Of a DNA stretch of 64,000 bases, positions 53,093 to 62,794 are shown piece after piece. Position 1 is the stretch's first letter; every line of letters starts with the position of its first letter. Source of the DNA: Streptomyces sp. Ru71 (GTDB taxonomy: Bacteria > Actinomycetota > Actinomycetes > Streptomycetales > Streptomycetaceae); assembly GCF_002920535.1 (NCBI RefSeq), contig NZ_PQSS01000018.1:47508-111507 (forward strand). The letters run 5' to 3'. The notes under the pieces were generated by a model, which saw nothing but the letters and a program-made list of their open reading frames with translations, was not told the DNA's origin and did no database searches. The position numbers were made by a program, and so were the translations under genes.

Positions 53093-54244
53093 TCAGTCCT
53101 CCCGGCGCCCCGCGGCCGCCGTGGCGGGCAGGGTCAGCCTGACCTGGAAACCGCCCTCGGCGCGCGGGCCGACGCTGATCGTCCCGCCGTAGAGCTTGGC
53201 CCGTTCGCGCATGCCGATCAAGCCGTGTCCGGCCCCGGCCGGCACTTCGTCCGGAATCACCCCCCGGCCGTCGTCGGTGACGGTGACCGTCAGCTCGTGC
53301 GGCCCGTACCGCAGCTCCACGCGCGCGTGGGCGTGCCGGGCGTGTTTGAGGACGTTGGTGAGGGCCTCCTGCACCACGCGGTACGCGCACAGCTCCACCC
53401 CGGGCGGCAGCGGGCGTGCGGCGCCCTCGACTGCCAGCTCCACCCGGACGCCCCCGGCACGGACCCGCTCGACCAGCTCACCGACCCGCTCCAGCGTCGG
53501 TATGGCGGCCCGCTCGGGAGCGTCGGGGTCCTCCTCCCGCAGCAGCTGGAGCATGCGGCGCAGCTCCTGCAGCGCCTCCGCGCTGGTGCCGGCGATGGTG
53601 CCGAGCGCGGAACGGGCGGTCGCGGGGTCGGTGTCGAAGACGAACCGGGCGAGCCCCGACTGCACGGAGATCACCGACATGTGGTGCGCGACCACGTCGT
53701 GCAACTCCCTGGCGATACGCCCCCGTTCCTCGGCCACCGCCCGCCGCGCCCGCTCGGCCTGCTCCCCGCGCAGCCGCCGGGTCAGCTCGGCGGAGCGCCG
53801 GGCCAGCGTGCCGAACCACACCAGCACCGAGGAGTACAGCAGCGCCTGCCCCACCACCGAGCCCATGTCGGAGCCGTCGGTGACCACACCGGCGTACACC
53901 CACAGCGCCGCCAGGCAGCACGCGCAGCCGGCGGCGACGCGGGCCGGGCGCAGGGACGCCACCGTGTACAGGGCGAGCATGGGGCCGAAGGTGCACACGA
54001 CCGGCCAGTAGCCGAGGGCGACGTAGGCGAGGCCGGCCAGCAGCACGGCCGTGAACACCGCCAGCGGCCAGCGGCCGCGCACGGCGACCGGCAGCTGTGC
54101 GAGCGCGACCAGGAGGAAGGCGCGGGCGTCGAGTTCCGGCCACCCCTGCGCCGCCGACTCCCGCCCCAGCAGCACGGCCACCACCAGCATGCCGAGCGCG
54201 ATCAGCGGGTCCACGACATACGACCGGGGCGTGCTCAGGCGCAT
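53093..54244 (-). CDS. Sensor histidine kinase (HisKA_3 type) paired with the regulator
   Basis: Membrane kinase of 383 residues with about six N-terminal helices (LIALGMLVVAVLLG; WPLAVFTAVLLAGLAYVAL; VAAGCACCLAALWVYAGVV). The phospho-acceptor box RIARELHDVVAHH has its His near residue 182, and the HATPase domain has QEALTNVLKHAR, DDGRGVI and GAGHGLIGMRERA. It has no extracellular sensor domain, so the signal is probably in the membrane. ATG 54244 is chosen over the open frame to 54340. Strongly similar in layout to the unpaired kinase at 31436-32758. Confidence 0.94.
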   Translation of the reverse strand: MRLSTPRSYVVDPLIALGMLVVAVLLGRESAAQGWPELDARAFLLVALAQLPVAVRGRWPLAVFTAVLLAGLAYVALGYWPVVCTFGPMLALYTVASLRPARVAAGCACCLAALWVYAGVVTDGSDMGSVVGQALLYSSVLVWFGTLARRSAELTRRLRGEQAERARRAVAEERGRIARELHDVVAHHMSVISVQSGLARFVFDTDPATARSALGTIAGTSAEALQELRRMLQLLREEDPDAPERAAIPTLERVGELVERVRAGGVRVELAVEGAARPLPPGVELCAYRVVQEALTNVLKHARHAHARVELRYGPHELTVTVTDDGRGVIPDEVPAGAGHGLIGMRERAKLYGGTISVGPRAEGGFQVRLTLPATAAAGRRED

Positions 54245-54352
54245 CGCCGCAGCGTAACGCCGTATCCGGGGGCGGGGAGTCAACCACCGGGCGTACCGCC
54301 GCAGTTGTACCCGCGACGGTACGCCTGCCCAGGTGGTCACCTGCTCACTTGC

Positions 54353-54907
54353 TCAACTGCTCACGGTGAAGTGCAGGGTGTCCTTCAGGAACGGCAGCTC
54401 CAGCCACGGCTTGGGCTGGGCCATCAGCGCCAGCAGCACGATGACCAGGCCCAGTACGCCGTAGGTGGCGATGTCCGTGAACCGGGAGCGGACCGCCAGC
54501 ATGCCGACCCTGGGCAGCACCCAGCGCAGCACGGCACCGCCCAGCAGGGCGACGCCGACCAGCAGCGTGCCGACCCGGAACAGGTCCAGCGCGGTCAGCA
54601 GCAGGCCCAGCGCGACCAGGCCGAGCACCGTCAGCATCGGCCACTGCCTGGCCGGTGCCGGGGCGTCCCCGCCGGCCGCCCGGCCGCCGCCCTCGGGCCG
54701 CGCCGTGTCCCGCGTGAACAGCGGAAACCTCCGGGTGGTGCGCTGCGGCCGCCCGTCGGCACCGGGCGCGCTCACCGCGTCCCGCACCGCGAGGCCGTCG
54801 GCGTCGTCGTCCGCGGCGGTCCCGGCCGGCGCGGCCTCCGGTGCCGGCGGGGTCCCGGCCGGCATCGCGTCCCGTTCCCGGAGTTCCGCCGGGTCCTCAG
54901 CCGACAC
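54353..54907 (-). CDS. DUF3017-like small membrane protein
   Basis: Protein of 184 residues. An acidic, disordered N-terminus (about 85 residues) precedes three helices ([61 protein letters not shown]). The GTG start overlaps the folD stop by eleven bases, so it is translationally coupled to folD. DUF3017 genes follow folD throughout Streptomyces (from memory), but no function is established. Next to the two-component kinase gene, which starts 108 bases downstream. Confidence 0.83.
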   Translation of the reverse strand: MSAEDPAELRERDAMPAGTPPAPEAAPAGTAADDDADGLAVRDAVSAPGADGRPQRTTRRFPLFTRDTARPEGGGRAAGGDAPAPARQWPMLTVLGLVALGLLLTALDLFRVGTLLVGVALLGGAVLRWVLPRVGMLAVRSRFTDIATYGVLGLVIVLLALMAQPKPWLELPFLKDTLHFTVSS

Positions 54908-55751
54908 TGCGCTCCGCCGCCTCGACCACGTTGACGAGCAGCTGCGCGCGGGTCATCGGGCCGACGCCCCCCGGGTTCGGGGAGATCCAGCCGGCCACCT
55001 CGGCGACACCCGGGTGGACGTCGCCGACGATCTTGCCCTCGGCGCTGCGGGAGACACCGACGTCGAGGACGGCCGCGCCCGGCTTGATGTCCTCGGGCCG
55101 GATCAGGTGGGCGGAGCCCGCCGCGGCGACGACGATGTCGGCCCGCTTGAGGTGGGCGGACAGGTCACGGGTGCCGGTGTGGCACTGGGTCACCGTGGCG
55201 TTCTCGCTGCGCCGGGTCAGCAGCAGCGGCATCGGGCGGCCGATGGTGACGCCGCGGCCGACGACCACGACCTCGGCGCCCTTGAGCTCGACGCCGTAGC
55301 GGCGCAGCAGGGTGAGGATGCCGTTGGGCGTGCAGGGCAGCGGGGCGGGCTCGTTCAGCACGAGGCGGCCGAGGTTCATCGGGTGCAGACCGTCGGCGTC
55401 CTTGGCCGGGTCCATCAGTTCCAGGATGCGGTTCTCGTCGATGCCCTTGGGCAGCGGGAGCTGCACGATGTAACCGGTGCAGGACGGGTCGTCGTTGAGC
55501 TCGCGCACGACCGCCTCGATCTCCTCCTGCGTGGCGGTGGCGGGCAGTTCGCGCTGGATGGAGGCGATGCCGACCTCGGCGCAGTCGCGGTGCTTGCCGG
55601 CGACGTACTTGCGGCTGCCGGGGTCGTCCCCGACGAGGATCGTGCCGAGACCGGGCGTGACGCCCTTCTCCTTGAGCGCCGCCACGCGGGCGGTCAGATC
55701 GGACTTGATCGCGGCTGCGGTGGCCTTGCCATCGAGAATCTGGGCGGTCAT
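54897..55751 (-). CDS. folD: Methylenetetrahydrofolate dehydrogenase/cyclohydrolase
   Basis: Bifunctional enzyme of 284 residues that oxidises methylene-THF and hydrolyses the product to 10-formyl-THF, the donor for purine synthesis. Signatures are [12 protein letters not shown] near 90, [24 protein letters not shown], and the NADP site [17 protein letters not shown]. The active-site Lys is in [15 protein letters not shown] 55751 begins [12 protein letters not shown], the usual start. The 260-base upstream gap contains several direct TGCAC repeats, but no ZTP riboswitch was recognised. Confidence 0.95.
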   Translation of the reverse strand: MTAQILDGKATAAAIKSDLTARVAALKEKGVTPGLGTILVGDDPGSRKYVAGKHRDCAEVGIASIQRELPATATQEEIEAVVRELNDDPSCTGYIVQLPLPKGIDENRILELMDPAKDADGLHPMNLGRLVLNEPAPLPCTPNGILTLLRRYGVELKGAEVVVVGRGVTIGRPMPLLLTRRSENATVTQCHTGTRDLSAHLKRADIVVAAAGSAHLIRPEDIKPGAAVLDVGVSRSAEGKIVGDVHPGVAEVAGWISPNPGGVGPMTRAQLLVNVVEAAERSVG

Positions 55752-56011
55752 GACCCCATCCTCCCGGATGACCGCCCCCCGGTTCCAATCCGGGTGCCGG
55801 CGCCCCCGTACCTCGGCCGTCGCGGCCTGGTCGACGATGTTGCACTTGCACAACACCTGTGCATTCCCGCTGGACAAGTAACGGGGATCTAAAGAATGCT
55901 GAGAGCACAGTGCCGCGGGCAGTACCGGGGGGACGAACCGCATCTGTAGAAACTTCCTCCGAGCGTTGCCGCGCGTCCCCGCACTCGGGCAATCGGAGGA
56001 AGGACCGCCCA

Positions 56012-56644
56012 ATGAGTTTCGGTGAGCCGAACAACCCCTACGGGCCACCGCCCCAGCAGCCGCCGGCCGCTCCCGGCTACGGCTACCCGCAGCAGGCTCC
56101 GCCGCAGCCCGGCGTGCCGCCGCAGGGCTACGGCTACCCGCAGCAGCCGGCGTACCCCGGCTACGCGGGCGCCAACGCGATGGTCCCGCAGTCGATGCCC
56201 GGCCTGCTCGTGACGGCCCGCGTCTTCCTGTTCATCATCTCCGCGGTGCAGATCCTCGCCGCCCTCGGCTGGTTCTACTTCGCCGCCTTCGCCAGCGATG
56301 TGTCGGACGGCGCGGACGAGTTCGGCTTCAGCACGATCGGCGACGGCAGTGACGCGGCCGCGGGCATCTTCGCCGTCATCGGCCTGATCGCGGCGGCACT
56401 GGCAACGCTGTCGATCACGCTCGGCGTCAAGTTCGGCAGGGGCGCCCAGGGCGTGCGGATCACCACCGTGATCTACGGTGCGCTCGGCACCATCGTCGGC
56501 CTGATCATGCTCTTCGTCGGTCTCGACACCGGCATGGCCTCCGCCGTGGTCTTCCCGCTGCTGTGGGTGGTCTTCGGCGCCATCATCACCGCCGCCCCCG
56601 TCGTGCCCAGCGGTACCGCCTGGTTCAACCGTCCGCGTTACTGA
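56012..56644 (+). CDS. Proline/glutamine/tyrosine-rich membrane protein
   Basis: Protein of 210 residues. The first 60 residues are a [12 protein letters not shown] repeat, as in Streptomyces DUF4190 and similar wall-associated membrane proteins. Three or four helices follow ([79 protein letters not shown]). No catalytic motif is seen. ATG 56012 has GGAGGAAGG nine bases upstream. The gene is followed by a strong hairpin. Confidence 0.82.
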   Translation: MSFGEPNNPYGPPPQQPPAAPGYGYPQQAPPQPGVPPQGYGYPQQPAYPGYAGANAMVPQSMPGLLVTARVFLFIISAVQILAALGWFYFAAFASDVSDGADEFGFSTIGDGSDAAAGIFAVIGLIAAALATLSITLGVKFGRGAQGVRITTVIYGALGTIVGLIMLFVGLDTGMASAVVFPLLWVVFGAIITAAPVVPSGTAWFNRPRY

Positions 56645-56682
56645 CGCGAAGCGGACCGTACGGTTCGCGCCAAACACATCCG

Positions 56683-56720
56683 AGGGCCGTGTCTCACCCG
56701 AACGAGGGGGACACGGCCCT
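56683..56720 (+). terminator. Hairpin after the 56012-56644 gene
   Basis: AGGGCCGTGTC at 56683-56693 pairs perfectly with GACACGGCCCT at 56710-56720 around a 16-base loop. It sits 39 bases after the stop codon and 54 bases before the next gene. Confidence 0.7.
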
Positions 56721-56774
56721 GGTGCGTTCGCCCTACTCTGGCTGCGCGAGCTGTCAGGCACGGGGAGACGCACC

Positions 56775-57527
56775 TTGTACAGCATCATCGTGGTACCTCC
56801 GCCGACCACGGAGGACGAGCGAGGCACCGCCGCGCAGATCCGTCTCGCCCCCGGCGAGCGGCTGGGCTTCGGCAGGTCCGCACATGCGAACGGCCTGCAC
56901 ATTCCGCACGAGGGGGTCTCCCGCCGGGCCGGTGAGATCGCCGCGCAGGGCGCCTTCTGGATACTGAGCAACCTCAGCCGGGACCAGACGTACGTCGTGG
57001 AGAACCCGGAGGGCGCCGGTGAGCACGTGAAGGTCGGGCCGGGGCGGCTGGACGCGCCGATCCCCTTCGAGTTCGCGCGGATCGTGCTGCCCGCGGCCGG
57101 CGACCTGCTGCCCGTCGAGGTGTGGGCGCCGCGTCACGACTATGTGCACCCGGACACCGCCGGCGACGGCGGCACCACCGCGCCCGCCTTCTCCCTGGAC
57201 CGCACCAAGCGCTACTTCGCGGTGCTGGCCGCGCTGTGCGAGCCGAGGCTGCGCTGCGCCCCGCACGCCCCGCTGCCCACCGTCGACCAGGTCGTGGAGC
57301 GGCTGCGCCCCGGCTGGCCGGCCGTCTCGCGCACCACGGTGCAGTGGAACATCGACTACCTCGCGGTGAAGCTGCGGCTCAAACCCGGCCCGGACACCGC
57401 CGACCCCGGGCCCCGGCTGAACGGCAAGAAGGAGTCGCTGGTGTCCCTGGCGCTCCGCTTCGACCTGGTCCGGGAGGACGACCTCGTCGTGCTGGGCGCG
57501 AGCGCGGCCACCGGACCGCCACGGTGA
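56775..57527 (+). CDS. FHA-domain protein coupled to the kinase-transglycosylase gene
   Basis: Protein of 250 residues. A divergent FHA domain covers about 20-115: RLGFGRSAHANGLHIPHEGVSRR has the Gly-Arg and Ser/His-like positions of phosphothreonine-binding FHA domains. The C-terminal half includes a helical segment (PTVDQVVERLRPGWPAVSRTTVQW, in parts) resembling a winged HTH. The start is TTG 56775 with GGGGAGACG. Its TGA overlaps the GTG of the kinase gene (GTGA). FHA proteins recognise phosphothreonine on kinases of this type. Confidence 0.82.
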   Translation: MYSIIVVPPPTTEDERGTAAQIRLAPGERLGFGRSAHANGLHIPHEGVSRRAGEIAAQGAFWILSNLSRDQTYVVENPEGAGEHVKVGPGRLDAPIPFEFARIVLPAAGDLLPVEVWAPRHDYVHPDTAGDGGTTAPAFSLDRTKRYFAVLAALCEPRLRCAPHAPLPTVDQVVERLRPGWPAVSRTTVQWNIDYLAVKLRLKPGPDTADPGPRLNGKKESLVSLALRFDLVREDDLVVLGASAATGPPR

Positions 57528-59095
57528 ACGGCCCCGGCGAGCCGTTCGCCGTGCGGGTGCCCCCGGGGTACCGGGTCGGGCCGTGGGAGGTCCGCGCACC
57601 GCTGGCCACGGGCGCCTTCGGCAGCGTGTACGAGGCCCGGCGCACCGGCGGGGCGAGCGAGGCGGGACTGCCGCGCACCGCGGCCCTGAAGTTCCTGCCG
57701 ACCGGCACGAACACCCCGCGCCGCCTGTCGCACCTGCGGGAACTCGTCGACCGTGAGGTGGAGTTGTACCGCCGGCTGCGCCATCCGCGGCTGATCCGCA
57801 TGTACCAGACGCTGACCGTCGACGACCCCGCCCTGCCCGGCCTGGACGGCGCGACCGTGCTGGTGCTGGAGAAGGCCGAGGGCTCGCTGTCCGCGCTGCT
57901 CACCGCCTCCCCGCGCCCGGCCGCGGGGCCCGCGCTGCTCGCCCAGATCTGCGAGGGCCTGCACCAACTGCACACGGCGGGCTGGGTGCACGGCGATCTG
58001 AAACCGGCCAACGTGCTGCTCATGCACGACGGCACGGTCCGCCTCGCCGACTTCAACATGGCCGCCGAACTGGAGGGCACCCACGCCTACACACCGGCCT
58101 TCTCCACCCCCGACTACACCCCGCCCGAACTGCTGTGGACGGAGATCGGCGAACGCGGCCGCCGTATCCGCCCGTCCGCCGACATCTGGGCCTTCGGCGT
58201 CCTCGCCCACCTCGTCCTCACCGACTCCTTCCCGCTGCCCGGCGGCACCCCGACGGCCCGCCGCGACGCCGCCGTCGCCTACGCCCGCTCCACCGACGCC
58301 CTGCGCCTGTCCCCCGAACTGCCCGACGTGTGGCGGGACATCGTGCGGGACTGCCTCGCCCGCACCCATGCCGAGCGCGTCGGCGGCGCGGAGCTGCTGC
58401 GGCGGGTGGCCACGGCGGCCGGCACGGCGGGACGCCCCGGCCGCCTCCCCCGGCTGCGCACGCCGCACCGCCGCTCCCGCCGTACGACGGTCACCGCGGC
58501 CGTCGCCGCCACGCTGACCGTCGCCGTGCTCGGGTACGCGGTCAGCGACCGGACCTCCGGCTCCCCGGACGGCAAGAGCCCGGTCACGCCCGCCTCCTAC
58601 GGCGCCGCCGAACTCCGCACCGACAAGGGCGTCCCCGTCACCTACCGCCGGCTCATCGTCGACTCCGCTCACGACTGCGTCCAGCCGGAGGTCACCCCCG
58701 CGCTGATCGCCGCGATGCTGAAGGCGGAGAGCGACTTCGACCCGGATCTGGCCGACCCGCACGCCGGCCGCGAGGGCGAGTACGGCATCGCCCGCTGGAC
58801 GCCGAGCCTGCTGCGCTGGTGGATCCGCGCCGACGGCGTGCCGGCCTCGGCGACCCCCAGGCCGCCCTTCTCCCCCGCCGAGTCGATCCCCGCCATGGGC
58901 CGCTACCTCTGCTACATGGAACCCCTGCTGAACGCCACCGGACTGAAGGGCGACCGGCGCGTACTGCTCGCCGCCGCCTACCGCACGTCGTACAAGAAGG
59001 TGAACGGAGCGGGCGGCGTTCCCCCGAACACCCGTGCCTACGCCGACCGTGTCGCGCACTACCTCAAGGTGTACACGCCGCCGGGCAGGACGTGA
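57524..59095 (+). CDS. Serine/threonine kinase fused to an extracellular lytic-transglycosylase-like domain
   Basis: Protein of 523 residues. The kinase (20-300) has the Gly loop LATGAFGSVYEARR and the VAIK-type Lys in AALKFLP. The catalytic Asp158 is in HGDLKPANVLL and the metal-binding Asp176 in ADFNMAAE, so the usual DFG reads DFN. One helix (about 323-342) follows. The outside domain (390-520) resembles an SLT/goose-lysozyme-type transglycosylase: the putative catalytic Glu402 is in AMLKAESDFDP, followed by IARWTPSLLRWWI and LLAAAYRTSYKKV. A fusion of PknB-like signalling to a peptidoglycan enzyme is unusual; most PknB proteins carry PASTA repeats. Confidence 0.85.
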   Translation: MNGPGEPFAVRVPPGYRVGPWEVRAPLATGAFGSVYEARRTGGASEAGLPRTAALKFLPTGTNTPRRLSHLRELVDREVELYRRLRHPRLIRMYQTLTVDDPALPGLDGATVLVLEKAEGSLSALLTASPRPAAGPALLAQICEGLHQLHTAGWVHGDLKPANVLLMHDGTVRLADFNMAAELEGTHAYTPAFSTPDYTPPELLWTEIGERGRRIRPSADIWAFGVLAHLVLTDSFPLPGGTPTARRDAAVAYARSTDALRLSPELPDVWRDIVRDCLARTHAERVGGAELLRRVATAAGTAGRPGRLPRLRTPHRRSRRTTVTAAVAATLTVAVLGYAVSDRTSGSPDGKSPVTPASYGAAELRTDKGVPVTYRRLIVDSAHDCVQPEVTPALIAAMLKAESDFDPDLADPHAGREGEYGIARWTPSLLRWWIRADGVPASATPRPPFSPAESIPAMGRYLCYMEPLLNATGLKGDRRVLLAAAYRTSYKKVNGAGGVPPNTRAYADRVAHYLKVYTPPGRT

Positions 59096-59200
59096 CCCTG
59101 AGACTTCCCAGGTACCGGCACGCGGGCGCCGCTGCGACGGTGGGACCACTCCGCCACCGGCGGAGCGACCACGACCGTTCGTTTCTCAGGGGGAACGCAC

Positions 59201-59671
59201 GTGAACATCGTCAAGCCCGCCGCGCTGCTGATCGCGGCCACCGCCCTCGTCGCCGGCTCCACGGCCGCGGCCACCGCCGCCGACCCGGCCGGCACCCGGG
59301 TGACCTCCCTCCAGCAGACGGCCGACCAGGTGCTCGCCGGGCACCCCAAGCCGCTGAAGGTCACCGCCGACCAGGTCCGCTACGACGGCCTCACCCTCAC
59401 CGCCGCGCCGCGGGGCAGGGCCGCCGCCAAGGACCTGGCCTGCGGCTACGGCCACCTGTGCATGGTGGTCAAGGGCACCAAGTTCGACTTCTACAAGTGC
59501 CAGACCTGGAACGTCACCAACTGGACGGGTGACGGCCCGTTCACCAACAACCAGACCCCGGGCACGGTCGCCAAGTTCTTCAACCAGGACGGCAGCGTCC
59601 GCTGGACCTCGACGGCCTACGAGGCGGGCACCGCCACCTGGGACCCGATCTGGTCGCTGCGCCCCTGCTGA
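59201..59671 (+). CDS. Small secreted Cys-rich protein (peptidase inhibitor I36-like)
   Basis: Secreted protein of 156 residues. The signal peptide (PAALLIAATALVAGSTAAATA) is followed by a linker and a C-terminal domain with four Cys (LACGYGHLCMVV; FYKCQTWN; LRPC), resembling the Streptomyces metalloproteinase inhibitor (I36) family by its Tyr/Trp/Asn-rich beta pattern. Inhibitor function is inference. GTG 59201 is the likely start. It follows the kinase-transglycosylase gene by 105 bases on the same strand and may share its promoter. Confidence 0.75.
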   Translation: MNIVKPAALLIAATALVAGSTAAATAADPAGTRVTSLQQTADQVLAGHPKPLKVTADQVRYDGLTLTAAPRGRAAAKDLACGYGHLCMVVKGTKFDFYKCQTWNVTNWTGDGPFTNNQTPGTVAKFFNQDGSVRWTSTAYEAGTATWDPIWSLRPC

Positions 59672-59688
59672 CCCACGCCGCCGGTCAC

Positions 59689-59726
59689 GCGGCCTCCGGT
59701 CCCCTCGGGGGAGGGCCGGAGGCCGC
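59689..59726. terminator. Bidirectional terminator between inhibitor-like and membrane-protein genes
   Basis: GCGGCCTCCGG at 59689-59699 pairs perfectly with CCGGAGGCCGC at 59716-59726 around a 16-base loop; it lies between the two convergent stops at 59671 and 59738. Confidence 0.8.
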
Positions 59727-59737
59727 CCGGCGTCGTG

Positions 59738-60472
59738 TCAGGGCGCGTTCCAGCCGGGGACGGCGGGCAGGACCTGCTCCGCGACCCGCAACAGGGCGGC
59801 GTCGTCGGGCAGTCCGCCGTCCTGACGCCAGAGCGCGACCTCGTAGGAGCCGCCGCTGTCCTTGGCGTCCGGGGCTATGACCAGGGTGCGGGCGATGCCT
59901 CCGGGGGCGGTGGTGGCGTCGCCGCCGCCCAGATTGAAGCCGATCTTGATGGTCTGGTCGGAGTACAGCACGGCCCGGTGCCCGAGGATGGTCTTCCGCT
60001 CCGCCCGCGGGCCCTCCAGCCCGGCGAACTGATCGACCGTCATGTGGTCGTAGGAGGCCGAGAGCTTCACCGAGTACGTGGTCAGGTCGACGGTGGCCTC
60101 CGGGGTGGCGATCTCGGTGCCGCCGGCCGACTTCACCGAGCTGTCGCTGCCGTAGGCGGTCTGCGCGTGCTCGGCCGGTGTGCCGAGCAGCGCGGGCAGG
60201 TCCGCGCGGTTGAGGGCCTCGCACAGCTGGTCCCCGGTGACGTGCCGGGCCCGGGCGGGCTTCGTCAGGGCCTTCTTGTCGGACTCGGAGCAGCTCGCCG
60301 GCTTGTCGGCGGCCTGGCCGCTGCCGGAGCTCTGCCCCATGTACCAAAGGCCCCCCGCCAGGCCCCCGCACAGCACCAGCGCCAGCAGCACCTGTGCTCC
60401 CCAGTTCAGCCCCGGTTCCTCTTCCGGCTGGGCTGCTTCCGGTCTTTCGGACACGGCGAGTCGGTCGCTCAT
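59738..60472 (-). CDS. Membrane-anchored protein of unknown function
   Basis: Protein of 244 residues. A Glu/Pro-rich cytoplasmic start leads to one helix (WGAQVLLALVLCGGLAGGLWYM), then an outside domain with Cys in ASCSESDKK and LCEALNRAD. It shares features such as VDLTTYSVKLSASYDHM with Streptomyces lineage-specific proteins of unknown function. ATG 60472 has GGGGGG just upstream. It lies between the terminator and the purine genes and is not coupled to either. Confidence 0.75.
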   Translation of the reverse strand: MSDRLAVSERPEAAQPEEEPGLNWGAQVLLALVLCGGLAGGLWYMGQSSGSGQAADKPASCSESDKKALTKPARARHVTGDQLCEALNRADLPALLGTPAEHAQTAYGSDSSVKSAGGTEIATPEATVDLTTYSVKLSASYDHMTVDQFAGLEGPRAERKTILGHRAVLYSDQTIKIGFNLGGGDATTAPGGIARTLVIAPDAKDSGGSYEVALWRQDGGLPDDAALLRVAEQVLPAVPGWNAP

Positions 60473-60527
60473 GTTCCCCCCTGTGGTCGGCACGCCCCGA
60501 CGGGCGCCGGGGGAGCCTAACCGGAAC

Positions 60528-60598
60528 GGCCCCGGCGATGACGCCGGGGCCGAGGGAGCGGGGTCCTCGCGCGGAGCCCGGTTGCCCGGGCTCCGCGC
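60528..60598 (-). terminator. Two hairpins after purH
   Basis: GCGCGGAGCCCGG/CCGGGCTCCGCGC at 60569-60598 is a 13-base-pair stem with a four-base loop beginning eight bases past the purH stop. A second, GGCCCCGGC/GCCGGGGCC at 60528-60551, follows. They separate purH from the 60472 gene. Confidence 0.82.
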
Positions 60599-60605
60599 GC
60601 CGGGC

Positions 60606-62168
60606 TCAGTGGAAGAAGTGGCGCGTGCCCGTGAAGTACATCGTCACGCCGGCCTTCTTCGCGGCCTCCACGACCTGCTCGTCGCGGATGGAGCCGCCGG
60701 GCTGGACGATGGCCTTCACCCCGGCGTCGATCAGGATCTGAGGGCCGTCCGGGAACGGGAAGAACGCGTCCGAGGCCGCGAACGAGCCCCGGGCCCGCTC
60801 CTCGCCGGCCCGCTCGACGGCGAGCTTGCAGGAGTCGACGCGGTTGACCTGGCCCATGCCGACGCCGACGGAGGCGCCGTCCTTGGCGAGCAGGATCGCG
60901 TTGGACTTCACCGCGCGGCACGCCTTCCAGGCGAAGGCGAGCTGCTGCAGCTCGTCCTCGGTGAGCGCCTCACCGCTGGCCAGCGTCCAGTTGGCCGGGT
61001 CGTCGCCCTCGGCCTGGAGCCGGTCGGCGACCTGGAGCAGCGCGCCGCCGTCGATCGGCTTGACCTCGACCGGGTGCGCGGGGCCCTCGGGGCAGCGCAG
61101 CACGCGGATGTTCTTCTTCTTGGTGAGGGCCTCCAGCGCGCCCTCCTCGTAGTCCGGGGCCACGATGACCTCGGTGAAGATCTCGGCGACCTGCTCGGCC
61201 ATCTCCTTGCTGACCGGGCGGTTCACGGCGATGACACCGCCGTACGCGGAGACCGGGTCGCAGGCGTGCGCCTTGCGGTGCGCCTCGGCGACGTCCGCGC
61301 CGATCGCGATGCCGCAGGGGTTGGCGTGCTTGATGATCGCGACGGCCGGCTCGTCGTGGTCGTACGCGGCACGGCGGGCGGCGTCCGTGTCCGTGTAGTT
61401 GTTGTACGACATCTCCTTGCCGTGCAGCTGCTCGGCCGCCGCGAGACCGCCCTCGCCGGAGACGTACAGGGCGGCGGGCTGGTGCGGGTTCTCGCCGTAG
61501 CGCAGGGTGTGGGCGCGCTCCAGCGACGAGGCGACGAAGTCGGGGAACCGGGAGTCGTCCGCGGGCGCGTAGGAGGAGGCGAACCAGGAGGAGACGGCGA
61601 TGTCGTACTCCGCCGTGTGCCGGAAGGCCTCCGCGGCCAGGCGCTTGCGGGCGGCGAGGTCGAAGCCGCCGTCCTTGACGGCCGCGAGGACGTCGGCGTA
61701 GCGCTCGGGGCTGGTGACCACGGCCACGGACGGGTGGTTCTTGGCGGCGGCGCGGACCATGGAGGGGCCGCCGATGTCGATCTGCTCGACGCACTCGTCG
61801 TCCGAGGCACCGGAGGCGACGGTCTCGCGGAACGGGTAGAGGTTGACCACGACGAGGTCGAACGGCTCCACGCCCAGCTCGGCGAGCTGCTCGCGGTGGC
61901 TGTCCAGGCGCAGGTCGGCGAGGATGCCGGCGTGCACGCGCGGGTGCAGGGTCTTGACCCGGCCGTCGAGGCACTCGGGGAAGCCGGTCAGCTCCTCGAC
62001 CTTGGTGACGGGGACGCCGGCGGCGGCGATCCGGCCGGCCGTGGAGCCGGTGGAGACCAGCTCGACCCCGGCCTCGTGCAGCCCGCGGGCCAGCTCCTCC
62101 AGGCCGGTCTTGTCGTAGACGCTGACGAGCGCCCGGCGAAGGGGCCGCTTGTTGCTCTCGGCGGTCAC
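60606..62168 (-). CDS. purH: Bifunctional AICAR formyltransferase/IMP cyclohydrolase
   Basis: Last two steps of de novo purine synthesis, 520 residues. The IMP cyclohydrolase half starts [20 protein letters not shown] with [14 protein letters not shown]. The AICAR transformylase half has the conserved KHANPCGIA and ends [16 protein letters not shown]. Its substrate is AICAR (ZMP) itself, the ligand class of the riboswitch upstream of glyA. GTG 62168 overlaps the purN stop (GTGA). It is the second gene of purN-purH. Confidence 0.97.
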   Translation of the reverse strand: MTAESNKRPLRRALVSVYDKTGLEELARGLHEAGVELVSTGSTAGRIAAAGVPVTKVEELTGFPECLDGRVKTLHPRVHAGILADLRLDSHREQLAELGVEPFDLVVVNLYPFRETVASGASDDECVEQIDIGGPSMVRAAAKNHPSVAVVTSPERYADVLAAVKDGGFDLAARKRLAAEAFRHTAEYDIAVSSWFASSYAPADDSRFPDFVASSLERAHTLRYGENPHQPAALYVSGEGGLAAAEQLHGKEMSYNNYTDTDAARRAAYDHDEPAVAIIKHANPCGIAIGADVAEAHRKAHACDPVSAYGGVIAVNRPVSKEMAEQVAEIFTEVIVAPDYEEGALEALTKKKNIRVLRCPEGPAHPVEVKPIDGGALLQVADRLQAEGDDPANWTLASGEALTEDELQQLAFAWKACRAVKSNAILLAKDGASVGVGMGQVNRVDSCKLAVERAGEERARGSFAASDAFFPFPDGPQILIDAGVKAIVQPGGSIRDEQVVEAAKKAGVTMYFTGTRHFFH

Positions 62169-62794
62169 TGGATAACTACCTTTCGTCCCTCAATGCGATA
62201 GCCGTTGCGGGCGAGCCGCCCCACGACCTCGACGAGCAGCCTTCGCTCGACTTCCTTGATGCGCTCGTGCAGCGCGCTCTCGTCGTCCTCGTCCCGGATC
62301 TCCACCACGCCCTGCGCGATGATCGGCCCGGTGTCGACGCCGTCGTCGACGAAGTGGACGGTGCAGCCGGTGACCCTGGCGCCGTACGCGAGCGCGTCGC
62401 GGACGCCGTGGGCGCCGGGAAAACTGGGGAGAAGGGCGGGGTGGGTGTTGACGAACCGTCCGCCGAAACGGGCCAGGAACTCCTTGCCCACGATCTTCAT
62501 GAAGCCGGCGGAGACGACGAGGTCGGGCTCGTGGGCGGCCACCGCCTCGGCGAGCGCGGCGTCCCACTCGTCCCGGGAGGCGTGGTCCTTGACCTTGACG
62601 ACGAACGTCGGCAGTCCGGCCCGCTCGGCCCGGGCGAGCCCCTCGATGCCGTCGCGGTCGGCGCCCACCGCCACGATCTCGGCACCGTACGCCTCGGGCC
62701 CTACGGCGGCGATCTCGTCCAGCAGCGCCTGGAGGTTGGTGCCGGAGCCGGAGACCAGCACGACGAGGCGCTTGGCCACGGAGTTGGCGGCCAC
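62165..62794 (-). CDS. purN: Phosphoribosylglycinamide formyltransferase
   Basis: Transfers a formyl group from 10-formyl-THF to GAR; 209 residues. The phosphate-binding motif is [16 protein letters not shown], the catalytic Asp/Asn/His triad lies in the family block [14 protein letters not shown] (Asn-His) and [13 protein letters not shown] (Asp). GTG 62794 has GAAAGG nine bases upstream; the longer open frame to 63061 has no family similarity. It is first in purN-purH, and its stop overlaps the purH start. Confidence 0.96.
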   Translation of the reverse strand: MAANSVAKRLVVLVSGSGTNLQALLDEIAAVGPEAYGAEIVAVGADRDGIEGLARAERAGLPTFVVKVKDHASRDEWDAALAEAVAAHEPDLVVSAGFMKIVGKEFLARFGGRFVNTHPALLPSFPGAHGVRDALAYGARVTGCTVHFVDDGVDTGPIIAQGVVEIRDEDDESALHERIKEVERRLLVEVVGRLARNGYRIEGRKVVIQ

